Assembly: GCA_016929595.1 (NCBI GenBank)
Contig: JAFGIN010000179.1
Location: 31,008 to 95,007, forward strand
Direction of reading: 5' to 3'
From: Chitinispirillaceae bacterium
Lineage (GTDB): Bacteria > Fibrobacterota > Chitinivibrionia > Chitinivibrionales > Chitinispirillaceae
Length of the DNA stretch: 64,000 nucleotides
Shown here: positions 36,115 through 45,325 of the stretch, piece by piece
Layout: each line of letters opens with the position of its first letter
Numbering within the stretch: the stretch's first letter is position 1
Program-made: the position numbers and the translations under genes
The notes under the pieces: model-generated
Database searches by the model: none
What the model was told of the DNA's origin: nothing
The model's input: the letters and a program-made list of their open reading frames with translations, nothing else

Positions 36115-37235
36115 ATAAAACTACTGTAAAGCCTGCCAGGGTTTACTTTTTAAGTGGAAATGACAATGTTGGAAAGCAACAGTATCGTAATCGCGTGCTG
36201 AACTCGATCAGCAGTTTATTTCCACAAAGTGCAGTTGTCCGTTTTGATCATGCCGATGGAGATTTTTCAGCATATACTCAGGATATGCTGACCCAGTCGC
36301 TCTTTCAGGACACACGAATTTTTATTATCGCCCATGGTGAGCAGCTTGGGGACAAAGAGCTCAAAGAGCTTAATAAAATTCTCAAGAATCCACCTGACGA
36401 TGCCTTTATCATAATTGAGATCTGTGAAGAAAAAAAGAGCACAGGTGGAGGAGCGCTAAGAAAACTTCAGGCGGAAAAGCGTGTTCAGGCATCGCCTGAA
36501 ATTTACCAATCGGCCGATTTTCAGCGACCTCCGGATTACAAAGTTGCTCAATGGTTAACATCTCAGGTTTCATCTCTGTTTGGTAGATCGATATCTAAAA
36601 CTGATGCAGATTTTTTTATTGACCTTGTTGGGAATGACATCGACCTGCTCTATTCTGAGCTTCAGAAAATAGACATTCATCTTGAGCCCCGTGAAGCAAT
36701 TACCCGCAGCGTGATCGAACAGATTGTCGGATCATCACGACAGATGACTGTTTTTGAGCTCGCAAGCGAACTTGGTAAAAAGGATTTCGCGCGTGCTCTG
36801 GAGATTATTAATTCACTTTTCGCTACAACATTTTTTGCACCATCGATGACCGCTGCTCTTTTCAGACATTTCTGGGCTCTTTTAAGAATCAGAAAATTTG
36901 GACAGACCAGCCCGGGAGTGGTCAAAACATTTCTCAGATCCAGAGGATACAATAACCCCTCACAAAATGAAGCTGCGCTTGCAATCGGCATCGCTGCAGG
37001 TTTACTAAAAGGGGGAGATAGCAGGAAAGTTTACCCCGTAATAATTGCATCTGGAGTAGTTGATCAGGCGCAAAAGTATTCAGATGAAGAGCTGTGTCAG
37101 ATTATCAGATGGCTGCTTGAATTTGATGCCGGTGTAAAAACAGGCCGGGTCAGTGCGGATCAACATGAAGTAATGATGCTTTGTTTCAGAATCGCGCGGG
37201 TCTCTGAATTACGGAAATGTGATATTGCTGCATGA
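36111..37235 (+). CDS. holA: DNA polymerase III delta subunit
   Basis: 374 residues. Part of the clamp loader that opens the beta clamp. The N-terminal AAA-like domain starts VYFLSGNDNVGKQQYRNRV and the middle has DLLYSELQKIDIH; the C-terminal collar helices (FFAPSMTAALFRHFWALLRI) match the HolA pattern. Slightly longer than E. coli HolA (343). It overlaps waaA and truA by four bases each. The delta-prime gene holB is on the minus strand at 49847. Confidence 0.88.
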   Translation: MNKTTVKPARVYFLSGNDNVGKQQYRNRVLNSISSLFPQSAVVRFDHADGDFSAYTQDMLTQSLFQDTRIFIIAHGEQLGDKELKELNKILKNPPDDAFIIIEICEEKKSTGGGALRKLQAEKRVQASPEIYQSADFQRPPDYKVAQWLTSQVSSLFGRSISKTDADFFIDLVGNDIDLLYSELQKIDIHLEPREAITRSVIEQIVGSSRQMTVFELASELGKKDFARALEIINSLFATTFFAPSMTAALFRHFWALLRIRKFGQTSPGVVKTFLRSRGYNNPSQNEAALAIGIAAGLLKGGDSRKVYPVIIASGVVDQAQKYSDEELCQIIRWLLEFDAGVKTGRVSADQHEVMMLCFRIARVSELRKCDIAA

Positions 37236-37969
37236 GATATTTTTTCAGAGTTGAATACGATGGAACAGAATTCGGGGGCTGGCAACGACAACCTAACGCA
37301 ATAAGCATTCAGCAGAAGCTTGAGGATGCATTTTCAACCGTCTTGAGAATTCCCCTTAAAATTACCGGAGCGGGACGCACTGATGCCGGAGTTCATGCTG
37401 CTGCACAGGGTGCACATATCGATATTCCAAAGGAAATAGATATTAAAAAATGCGAATTATCGGTAAATGGATTGCTTCCCTCCTCGATTTCAATTTATAA
37501 TCTGAAACAGGTTGACGATTCTTTCCATGCCAGATTTTCGGCAGTCAGGCGGCGATACAGATACTATATCAGCAAAACAAAACGGCCGTTACTTTATAAA
37601 AAAGTGTGGGTAATACACTATACTGTTGATTGGAACCTCGTTAAAACCAATATTGGTTACCTTTTAGGGTCACACGATTTTTCAAGCTTCTGTTCCTCTG
37701 GCTGCGGCACCGGGAATATGAACTGCTGTATCATAAATGCTGAAATTGCAGAACGTGACGGAATAACTATTTTTACTATAGAAGCAGACAGATTTATTTA
37801 CAAAATGGTGCGATCAATCACAGGTACTCTTATCGATATCGGGCGCGGATTTATTACAACAGACATCAATGAGCTTCTGGTATCAAAAGACAGAACCAGA
37901 TGCGGACAAACCGCTCCGGCATCAGGCCTAGTACTCGATTATGTTTCGTACCCGGAGGGTGTGTGTTGA
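37232..37969 (+). CDS. truA: tRNA pseudouridine(38-40) synthase TruA
   Basis: 245 residues. Isomerises uridines 38-40 in the anticodon arm. Catalytic Asp51 lies in GAGRTDAGVHA; FHARFSAVRRRYRYYI and FIYKMVRSITGTLIDIGRG are the RNA-binding and C-terminal motifs. The ATG overlaps the holA stop and the TGA overlaps the protease start codon. Confidence 0.96.
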   Translation: MRYFFRVEYDGTEFGGWQRQPNAISIQQKLEDAFSTVLRIPLKITGAGRTDAGVHAAAQGAHIDIPKEIDIKKCELSVNGLLPSSISIYNLKQVDDSFHARFSAVRRRYRYYISKTKRPLLYKKVWVIHYTVDWNLVKTNIGYLLGSHDFSSFCSSGCGTGNMNCCIINAEIAERDGITIFTIEADRFIYKMVRSITGTLIDIGRGFITTDINELLVSKDRTRCGQTAPASGLVLDYVSYPEGVC

Positions 37970-39216
37970 AATCAAATAGCGGCAAAACTGTTGTTTATAT
38001 TCTTTTTCTTTTAGCAGGGGCAGCTCTTGGTATCATTGGTGGTGGCGAATTCATGCGCCGCTTATATAACGGAAAGTTCTCGCATCTTTTTGGTGCACAA
38101 AAAGTTGAACATTCCACAAATGCAGACTCGTCTCAAGCGACTCAGCAACCCTTTCCAGTTACCTCCCCTGCGGAACAGGATCCGGGTATCACCCGTAAAA
38201 ATGCGATTGTTGCAGCAACAAGAAGTGTTGCACCGGGAGTTGTGGGTATAGTTGTTACACAGATTCAAATGGTTCGAAACAGCTATCGCAATGATGATTT
38301 CTTTGATTTCTTTTTCGGTCAGGAGCTCATGCCACAATACCGTCAGGTGGAAAGCATCGGTTCAGGATTCATAATCAGAAAAGACGGTATGATTCTCACC
38401 AATTATCATGTTGTTCAGAATGCGTCCAAACTGTACGTGAACTTCTCTGATGGCAGACAGATCGAAGGAAAAGTAATCGGTTTTGATGAGCGGTCTGACC
38501 TTGCTGTCGTATCGGTAAAAGGTAACGATTTCAAGGCGGTGAAATTCGGCAACTCTGATGATGCAATGATTGGTGAATGGGCAATTGCAATTGGTAATCC
38601 GTTTCTCAATTTTATCAATGATGCACATCCGACAGTCACCGTTGGTGTGATAAGTGCACTTGACAGAAATTTTGCACCTTCTGAGGGGGTCTACTATCAG
38701 GGTATGATCCAGACAGATGCTGCAATCAACCCTGGCAACAGCGGTGGTCCACTTGTAAACGCATCCGGAGAGGTTGTCGGGATCAATACTTTTATCTATA
38801 CCGGCTCATCAGCAAATAAAGGTTCTATCGGTATCGGATTCGCCATTCCAATTAAACGCGCGAGGCGAGTCGCGGAAGAGTTAATTACCTATGGAAAACG
38901 AAGACAGCTATGGACCGGTATTTCAGTCCAGGATCTTAACAGATCTGTCGCACTTGCTCTTGGCTATGATGGTACCGATGGCGTTGTCATTGTCAGTGTT
39001 CAACAAGGAAGCCCCGGAGAAAAAGCCGGGCTTAAAACGGGTGATATCATAAAGCAGATGAGTAACCGTATGATACAATCACATATGGATATCGACGGGT
39101 TTTTTCTTGATTATTTCGTTGGCGACAAGGTTATCATGTCAATTATTCGCAAAACCAAACCATTAAAAATTACTCTTGAACTCAACGAATTTCCTGAAAA
39201 AAAATATCAAAAGTAA
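37966..39216 (+). CDS. DegP/HtrA-type serine protease with one PDZ domain
   Basis: 416 residues from TTG 37966, five bases after GGAGG at the end of truA and overlapping its TGA. A signal anchor (about 8-26, VVYILFLLAGAALGIIGGG) places it in the periplasm. The triad is His148 (TNYHVV), Asp178 (DERSDLAVV) and Ser259 (NPGNSGG), with one PDZ domain at about 325-408; this DegS/HhoA-like layout has one PDZ versus two in DegP. A disordered Ser/Gln/Pro linker (45-75) precedes the protease domain. Likely role: envelope protein quality control or regulated proteolysis. Confidence 0.92.
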   Translation: MKSNSGKTVVYILFLLAGAALGIIGGGEFMRRLYNGKFSHLFGAQKVEHSTNADSSQATQQPFPVTSPAEQDPGITRKNAIVAATRSVAPGVVGIVVTQIQMVRNSYRNDDFFDFFFGQELMPQYRQVESIGSGFIIRKDGMILTNYHVVQNASKLYVNFSDGRQIEGKVIGFDERSDLAVVSVKGNDFKAVKFGNSDDAMIGEWAIAIGNPFLNFINDAHPTVTVGVISALDRNFAPSEGVYYQGMIQTDAAINPGNSGGPLVNASGEVVGINTFIYTGSSANKGSIGIGFAIPIKRARRVAEELITYGKRRQLWTGISVQDLNRSVALALGYDGTDGVVIVSVQQGSPGEKAGLKTGDIIKQMSNRMIQSHMDIDGFFLDYFVGDKVIMSIIRKTKPLKITLELNEFPEKKYQK

Positions 39217-39247
39217 GAAATAATAACAACAAAACGAAAGGAATGTT

Positions 39248-39544
39248 ATGGCTGTCCTTTTAAAAGAAAAACGGATTTCCACTCTGATACTTGTCTCGCT
39301 GATCGGCATCCTCATCGGCTCGTACCTCAACAGTATCGTTGAGATTCTTCCCGGAGGTGACAACGTTGTCAAAACCTTCTTTACTTATAGCATCCCTTTC
39401 GGCATAGGAGATTTTGTCAACAACAAACCTGTCCTGATTGATCTTCATGCAATCAAATTTCAAATCGGTTTTATGATACGGTTCAGTCTGATGTCGATAA
39501 TCGGCATTTTTGTCAGTCTATACATTTTCAGATGGTACCGCTAA
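39248..39544 (+). CDS. DUF4321 family small membrane protein
   Basis: 98 residues. Two hydrophobic segments (about 13-30 and 75-93) flank a loop with PGGDNVVK and a TYSIPFGIGDF motif that match my recollection of DUF4321, a family of unknown function. AAAGGAATGTT lies upstream of the ATG. It is between the protease and gatA in one plus-strand run. Confidence 0.72.
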   Translation: MAVLLKEKRISTLILVSLIGILIGSYLNSIVEILPGGDNVVKTFFTYSIPFGIGDFVNNKPVLIDLHAIKFQIGFMIRFSLMSIIGIFVSLYIFRWYR

Positions 39545-39571
39545 TTTTTACATTAAAAGGATTGTGCTTCC

Positions 39572-41011
39572 ATGCGTTTTTTAAGCGATACGATTTCCGA
39601 AACGGTTCGCAATATTCATTCAGGTGAAATTACATCCACAAGCATTGTCAAACGTTCCCTTGATACTATCGCCAGGGGTAACGAAAACCTTAATGCGTTT
39701 CTTTCTGTCCAGAGTGATCACGCTCTTAAACGGGCCAGTGAGCTTGATGGATTACCTGCTGATCAGAAAAAAAGTATGCCGCTTTTTGGTATACCAGTAG
39801 CAATAAAAGACAATATCTGTACAAAAGGTGTACCTACAACCTGCGCATCACACATGCTCAGCAATTTTGTTCCACCTTATGATGCATCTGTTGTTGAGTT
39901 TCTTCTTAATGCCGGTGCGGTACCGGTTGGCAAAACAAACCTCGATGAATTCGCCATGGGTTCAAGTACCGAAAACTCTCGTTTTGGAATTACACGCAAT
40001 CCGGTAGATCCTTCAAAGATCCCTGGAGGTTCCAGTGGTGGAAGTGCGGCAGCAGTTGGTGCGGGATTTGTACCTGCAGCACTGGGTTCCGATACCGGAG
40101 GGTCGATCCGTCAACCAGCCAGCCACTGTGGTGTTGTCGGATTAAAACCAACCTACGGAAGAGTATCACGTTACGGTCTTGTCGCGTTTGCATCATCACT
40201 CGATCAGATCGGACCAATCACATCCGATGTACGTGATGCAGGTTTGCTTCTTGAGGTTCTTTCGCAAGTCGATTCACGCGATTCTACATGTGCACGAAAA
40301 CCGTTTTCCAACAATCAGGATATTTACTCCTTAGATACCAGGGGACTGCGTATAGGACTCCCAGCTGAATATTTCGGTGAAGGACTCAGTGATGATGTCC
40401 GTTTACCAATCATGAACCTTCTCGATATGCTTAAAGAGAGAGGTGCACAGGCTGTACCCGTAAGCCTTCCTAATTTGAGATTTGCAATTGCAACCTATTA
40501 TATTATCTGTACCGCTGAAGCATCATCCAACCTCGCGCGATACGATGGTGTCAAATATGGATTTCGTGACACCAGGGGGAAAACGCTTACTGATATGTAT
40601 TCACTTACCAGACAAAACGGATTGGGTGATGAAGTCAAACGCAGAATCATGCTGGGCACGTATGTTTTAAGTTCGGGATATTACGATGCTTATTATCTCA
40701 AAGCGGCCAAAGTAAGGACACTCATTGCACAGGATTTCAACGCCGCATTTGAAAAATGTGATGTTATCATCTCACCCGTATCAACTACACCAGCCTTCAG
40801 TATCGGAGAAAAAACTGAAGATCCGCTTCAGATGTATCTCACCGATATCTATACGGTTTCAGCAAATCTTGCAGGAATTCCGGGAATCAGTGTTCCCTGC
40901 GGAACTGCGGGCGGCCTGCCGGTGGGTGTACAATTTATCTCTTCACACTGGCGGGAAGATCTCCTGCTGAAAGTCGGATATGCTTCACAAGTCGCACTTG
41001 AAAACAGATAG
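39572..41011 (+). CDS. gatA: Glutamyl-tRNA(Gln) amidotransferase subunit A
   Basis: 479 residues. Amidase that supplies ammonia from glutamine to convert Glu-tRNA(Gln) or Asp-tRNA(Asn). The Ser-cis-Ser-Lys triad is Lys79 (VAIKDN), Ser154 (GGSSGGS) and Ser178 (GSDTGGSIRQPA). No gatB or gatC lies in the window, so the GatCAB operon is split. The nearby argH and metG are unrelated by strand. The 3' end overlaps the next gene by 32 bases. Confidence 0.95.
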   Translation: MRFLSDTISETVRNIHSGEITSTSIVKRSLDTIARGNENLNAFLSVQSDHALKRASELDGLPADQKKSMPLFGIPVAIKDNICTKGVPTTCASHMLSNFVPPYDASVVEFLLNAGAVPVGKTNLDEFAMGSSTENSRFGITRNPVDPSKIPGGSSGGSAAAVGAGFVPAALGSDTGGSIRQPASHCGVVGLKPTYGRVSRYGLVAFASSLDQIGPITSDVRDAGLLLEVLSQVDSRDSTCARKPFSNNQDIYSLDTRGLRIGLPAEYFGEGLSDDVRLPIMNLLDMLKERGAQAVPVSLPNLRFAIATYYIICTAEASSNLARYDGVKYGFRDTRGKTLTDMYSLTRQNGLGDEVKRRIMLGTYVLSSGYYDAYYLKAAKVRTLIAQDFNAAFEKCDVIISPVSTTPAFSIGEKTEDPLQMYLTDIYTVSANLAGIPGISVPCGTAGGLPVGVQFISSHWREDLLLKVGYASQVALENR

Positions 41012-41567
41012 ACACACAATTGCGTCAAGGTCCGTTAATTGCCGATTCAGCTGGATTACGGGAATTTTGTTTATTTATCTGTTAATCGGATGTTCTCCTT
41101 CTGTACGTTACACCCGTGAAGGTGCGCATCCAAAAATCACTCCTGAAGGTAAATACATCGTACCGGGAAACTGGGATTACAGGAAAAATTATAAAGTTCC
41201 GCAGGCGCGGCTTATTGAGATCACCAGTTCCTGGATAGGCACTCCTTACCGGTTCGGAGGCTTCAGCAGAAAAGGAATCGATTGTTCAGGATTTGTCTGC
41301 AAGGTTTTTGAAGAAATGAGCCATGTCAAGCTACCGCATCAGAGCAGAAAACTTCGGGCAATGGGGGCACCGGTCTCACTGCGCAATGCACGGCCGGGCG
41401 ACCTCGTTTTTTTCAGAGGCGGATTATTTAATACTGTCAACCATGTCGGTATTTACATGGGTAATAACCGGTTTGTACACGCAGCTACAAAAAAGGGGGT
41501 CTCTATGAGCTCTCTTGATCAGCAGTACTATAAAGACCGGTTTGTTGATATCAGAAGAATATTTTGA
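40980..41567 (+). CDS. NlpC/P60 peptidoglycan hydrolase, lipoprotein
   Basis: 195 residues. A long basic N-region, a hydrophobic segment and a lipobox LLIGC (Cys38) precede an NlpC/P60 domain: catalytic Cys in GIDCSGFVCK, His in NHVGIYMG and a second His in FVHAATKKG. It would cleave the D-gamma-Glu-DAP bond of peptidoglycan stems. The only in-frame ATG (40980) lies inside gatA with a weak ribosome-binding site, so the true start could be a non-ATG codon nearer the signal peptide. Confidence 0.88.
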   Translation: MLHKSHLKTDRHTIASRSVNCRFSWITGILFIYLLIGCSPSVRYTREGAHPKITPEGKYIVPGNWDYRKNYKVPQARLIEITSSWIGTPYRFGGFSRKGIDCSGFVCKVFEEMSHVKLPHQSRKLRAMGAPVSLRNARPGDLVFFRGGLFNTVNHVGIYMGNNRFVHAATKKGVSMSSLDQQYYKDRFVDIRRIF

Positions 41568-41574
41568 ATATATC

Positions 41575-43779
41575 ATGAATGCGCGTAAAAATAGAAACGT
41601 TGAACTGCTCTCCCCGGGAGGAGATGCTGATAGTGTAAAAGCTGCAATTTATGCCGGTGCAGATGCAGTTTATTGTGGACTCTCCACTTTTAATGCCAGA
41701 CAAAGAGCCAGCAATCTGACACTTCAGGAGCTGGAGCAACTTATACGAATCGCCGAACAAAAAAATTGCCGCATCTATCTCACTTTGAACACCCTTGTTT
41801 TTGACCATGAGATACCCGAAGTTCTTGAACTTTTAAAAGGCGCTTATCAGGCCGGAATTCGCGTTGTGATCGTTCAGGATCTGGGGCTCTTACATATTCT
41901 GAAAACATATCTTAAAGAAATAGAAGTCCACGCATCTACTCAATTAACTACCCATAATGAAGGCCAGATCTCGTTTTTGTCCCGATTTGGGGTATCTCAG
42001 ATAAACCTCTCCAGAGAACTTTCCTTTTCAGAAATAAAATCACTATGCAGTGTTGCTCACCAAAAAAAGATCAAAGTAGAAGTATTTGTACACGGCGCAT
42101 TCTGTGTCTCTTTCAGCGGGCAATGTTATTTCAGCAGCAATCTTTGTGGAAAATCAGGCAACAAGGGTGCGTGTGTACAACCCTGCAGGCGTGAATATGC
42201 AGTACCGGATGCAAAAAACAAAAAGGAACTAAGGACGGTCTTCAATCTTAAAGACAATTTCGTCTTTGCTGATGCAGATAAACTCTTTAGTACTGGCGTA
42301 GATTCTTTAAAAATTGAAGGTCGGATCAAAAAATTTTTATATGTATATAATGTGACCTCCGCATGGAGAGAGCAGATTGATGCGCTTCAGGCAGGAAATG
42401 ACATCAAAAGTAATGATACAAGGCTTGAATCTGTTTTTAACAGAAAATTTACTTCTGGGTATGTCAATGGATCTCTGGGTGAAGATATGTTTATAGATAC
42501 CTCAAGGGATCAATCACTGAAATTTATTGCAAATGTAACTGGCTATTGGGCTGACAACAAAATTCTTTCTCTGGATAAAGATATTGAAGTTAATGAAGAC
42601 TTTGAAATACTTATTTACACTCAAGACTTTACTTTTATCTGTAAGGGGAAACTTACAAAAAAAATTACAGCACAACAATATCTTTTCAATATTGAACATA
42701 AGCTCAAGGGTATGGTTAACAAAGGGCATCAGGTGTTTACCCAGGACAATCTTAATGCTGCAAACGGCATTAAATCCAAAATCGATAAGATGCACTGGGA
42801 AAAGGTGCCGCTACGAATCTTTGTTTCCGGCAGGGTAGGTACGAAACTTAAGGCAGTATTTACATCACCACAAAAAAGCATTACACTGTTTTCGGAAATA
42901 CCGCTAACGACAGCATCAAAACGTCCGCTTGACAATGAGACTCTCTTTTCTCAATTCTCGCGACTCGGATCAAGCCAATTTATTCTGGAAAACATCGACT
43001 CGTCAGAACTGGAGCAGGAAAGTTTTATCCCTCAGAAAGAACTTAATCGACTCCGTCGTGAAGCTGTCGATAAATTAAATGATAGCACAATAGATGTATC
43101 AAGATTTACCATTCCCCAACCTGAATATCAATCACCACCTGCAAAAAGACACAAAAAGGCTTTTTTCATTGACGATATTTCAAAGCACTGCGCTTCAGAA
43201 AGAATGGGAGATGCAACGGTTTTTGTCATTCCAAACAGAATCAAAGATGTAGAACGTACTACAGCTCTCATTAATGAAAACAAACATATTACACCATTTT
43301 TCAGTTCTATTCTCATCGATGAAGACTTCAAACGTGCCTCTGAGCTTTTGATGAAACTCGACAGAAGAATGATTATTACTGATAATACAGGTATTGCAGA
43401 TATCGCATCCCGATCGGGCATACAGTGGATCGCTGGTCCCGGATTTAACATTGTAAATTCTTATGCAGTTGAATCGTTGCTGGATATGAAAGGGTTCTGT
43501 GGACTGTTTCCCTCACCGGAATTTTCTGAAAAAGAACGGGGGCCAATCAATATTCCAACTCACATCGATAGATGGGTGGCACTTAATTTACAACCCGCAC
43601 TCATGACAACCCGTCAATGCCTGATAAGAAATATTTCCGGCTGCAGCAAAAAGATCTGTGATGATACCTGTCTGTTAAACTGTGATCGGTCTGCAACAGT
43701 GACAACATCCCAAGGAAAACGATATCGGGTTATTAAAAAACCCGGGTTTTATACAATTCTTACCAGAATAATCAATTAA
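41575..43779 (+). CDS. U32 family protein (RlhA/TrhP-like RNA hydroxylation or peptidase U32)
   Basis: 734 residues from ATG 41575; a frame opening at 41515 inside the NlpC gene is not needed. N-terminal U32 domain: VELLSPGGDADSVKAAIYAG, ADAVYCGLS, then HASTQLTTHN and a Cys-rich cluster GQCYFSSNLCGKSGNKGACV with QPCRREY, matching the iron-sulfur ligands described in U32 enzymes such as RlhA, TrhP and UbiU. A C-terminal half of about 400 residues resembles the extension in collagenase-like U32 proteins and has more cysteines (CSKKICDDTCLLNC). Its biochemical role is probably RNA hydroxylation, but proteolysis has also been claimed for the family. Last gene of the plus-strand run. Confidence 0.83.
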   Translation: MNARKNRNVELLSPGGDADSVKAAIYAGADAVYCGLSTFNARQRASNLTLQELEQLIRIAEQKNCRIYLTLNTLVFDHEIPEVLELLKGAYQAGIRVVIVQDLGLLHILKTYLKEIEVHASTQLTTHNEGQISFLSRFGVSQINLSRELSFSEIKSLCSVAHQKKIKVEVFVHGAFCVSFSGQCYFSSNLCGKSGNKGACVQPCRREYAVPDAKNKKELRTVFNLKDNFVFADADKLFSTGVDSLKIEGRIKKFLYVYNVTSAWREQIDALQAGNDIKSNDTRLESVFNRKFTSGYVNGSLGEDMFIDTSRDQSLKFIANVTGYWADNKILSLDKDIEVNEDFEILIYTQDFTFICKGKLTKKITAQQYLFNIEHKLKGMVNKGHQVFTQDNLNAANGIKSKIDKMHWEKVPLRIFVSGRVGTKLKAVFTSPQKSITLFSEIPLTTASKRPLDNETLFSQFSRLGSSQFILENIDSSELEQESFIPQKELNRLRREAVDKLNDSTIDVSRFTIPQPEYQSPPAKRHKKAFFIDDISKHCASERMGDATVFVIPNRIKDVERTTALINENKHITPFFSSILIDEDFKRASELLMKLDRRMIITDNTGIADIASRSGIQWIAGPGFNIVNSYAVESLLDMKGFCGLFPSPEFSEKERGPINIPTHIDRWVALNLQPALMTTRQCLIRNISGCSKKICDDTCLLNCDRSATVTTSQGKRYRVIKKPGFYTILTRIIN

Positions 43780-43796
43780 TTTCTTAAGAGTGCAAT

Positions 43797-43915
43797 TATT
43801 AACTGTTTCATAATGCAATACTCAGATTTTCATTTCAGAGTCGAGGTCGTGGTCGGAATCGAAAAGCACAGTAATTAAGGATCGATCCCGATGCCGACAG
43901 CGCCCCAGATAACTA
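43797..43915 (+). repeat. Dispersed intergenic inverted repeat, copy B
   Basis: Starts TTATTAACTGTTTCAT (43797-43812), then CAGATTTTCATTTC, a left arm GAGTCGAGGTCGTGGTCGG, the spacer AAAAGCACAGTAATT and the right arm GATCGATCCCGATGCCGACAGCG to about 43915. It aligns to copy A over most of its length and fills the gap between the convergent U32 and argH genes. Confidence 0.75.
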
Positions 43916-43954
43916 CTACAAAAAAAAGATCGATAGTTATGAGCCCTTCACAAT

Positions 43955-45325
43955 TCACTGCTGCAACATCGAAAGAGCAATCTCAACCTGCTTGTCAACA
44001 CTTGAACGTGCGGTGCCGCCAGGGATGTCTCTGTTGTTAACCGCCGTCTCCCACACGAAAAGCTGCTCGACATCCTTAGTGTACAGCTCAGAAAATTCGG
44101 ATAATTTTTGATATCCCAGCTTATCAAGCGCAATACCTGATTCTACAGAAAACCCAACGATTTTCCCTACTACTTTGTGTGCCTGACGGAATGGCATTCC
44201 TTTTTTGACCAGATAATCCGCAAGATCTGTCGCTATAAGAAAAGGATCGAGGTTTTTCTGAATCGATTCGTTCTTAACCTTTATTGTCAACAACACCTGT
44301 GTAAGCACCTTCAGAATCATCTCCATCTGATAGAGACTGTCAAAGATCGGTTCCTTGTCTTCCTGAAGATCCTTATAATACGTAAGTCCAACACCTTTAC
44401 AGGTTGTCGCAAACCGCATATAGTTTCCGACAAACCGCCCGCATTTTCCACGAATCAATTCAACAGAATCCGGGTTTTTCTTCTGGGGCATCATGCTAGA
44501 GCCAGTCGACCACGCATCATCGATCTCAACAAAAGAGAACTCTTTCGATGACCAGATAATAATATCTTCAGCATAACGGCTGATCAGTATCGCACATGAT
44601 GCAAGTGCACTGAGCGATTCTAGAATAAAATCACGAGCCGCAACACCATCTATACTGTTATATGAAACAGATGAGAATCCCAGATCTGATGCCAGCTTAT
44701 CACGATCGAGATTGAAACCCGAACCTGCCATTGCTCCACTTCCAAGTGGCATTATATCGGTAATCTCTATCGCATGTTCTATTCTGCTTTTTTCCCTCTG
44801 AAGAGCAAAGAAAAATGACATCCAATAATGTGCAAGCAGGATCGGTTGCGCCTGCTGCAGATGAGTATACCCGGGGATTATTATCTCGATATCGCTTTGT
44901 GCACGAATAACACACGCCCGCTGAAGTTCCTCTACCAGCGACTGCAATGCGATCAGTTTTTTCTTTACATACATTCGTGTGTCTGTTGCGACCTGATCGT
45001 TGCGAGATCTTCCGGTGTGAAGCCGCGCAGCAGCATCCCCGACCCTTTCAACAAGAAGCCGCTCGACAGCCATATGAACATCTTCATCGGAGTGAAGAAA
45101 GGTTATTTCCCCGTGCCGGAAATCATCAAGGATACCCTTTAGTCCATTCGTAACCTCATCGAGTTCCTGCTGAGAAAATATACCGATATTTTTAAGCGCC
45201 CGGGCCCATGCAATCGATCCATCAATATCCTCTTCAATCATGGTCTTATCAAAAGGAAGAGAATTGTGAAACTGCTCCATAAGTGCATCAGATGGTTTAC
45301 TGAACCGTCCATCCCACATTTTCAT
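43955..45325 (-). CDS. argH: Argininosuccinate lyase
   Basis: 456 residues. Splits argininosuccinate to arginine and fumarate. The superfamily signature is GSSMMPQKKNPD; MWDGRFSKPSD, TGRSRNDQVATD and PGYTHLQQAQP match ArgH. Its start overlaps the recJ stop by four bases. It is the last gene of a nine-gene minus-strand run and no other arginine gene is nearby. Confidence 0.97.
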   Translation of the reverse strand: MKMWDGRFSKPSDALMEQFHNSLPFDKTMIEEDIDGSIAWARALKNIGIFSQQELDEVTNGLKGILDDFRHGEITFLHSDEDVHMAVERLLVERVGDAAARLHTGRSRNDQVATDTRMYVKKKLIALQSLVEELQRACVIRAQSDIEIIIPGYTHLQQAQPILLAHYWMSFFFALQREKSRIEHAIEITDIMPLGSGAMAGSGFNLDRDKLASDLGFSSVSYNSIDGVAARDFILESLSALASCAILISRYAEDIIIWSSKEFSFVEIDDAWSTGSSMMPQKKNPDSVELIRGKCGRFVGNYMRFATTCKGVGLTYYKDLQEDKEPIFDSLYQMEMILKVLTQVLLTIKVKNESIQKNLDPFLIATDLADYLVKKGMPFRQAHKVVGKIVGFSVESGIALDKLGYQKLSEFSELYTKDVEQLFVWETAVNNRDIPGGTARSSVDKQVEIALSMLQQ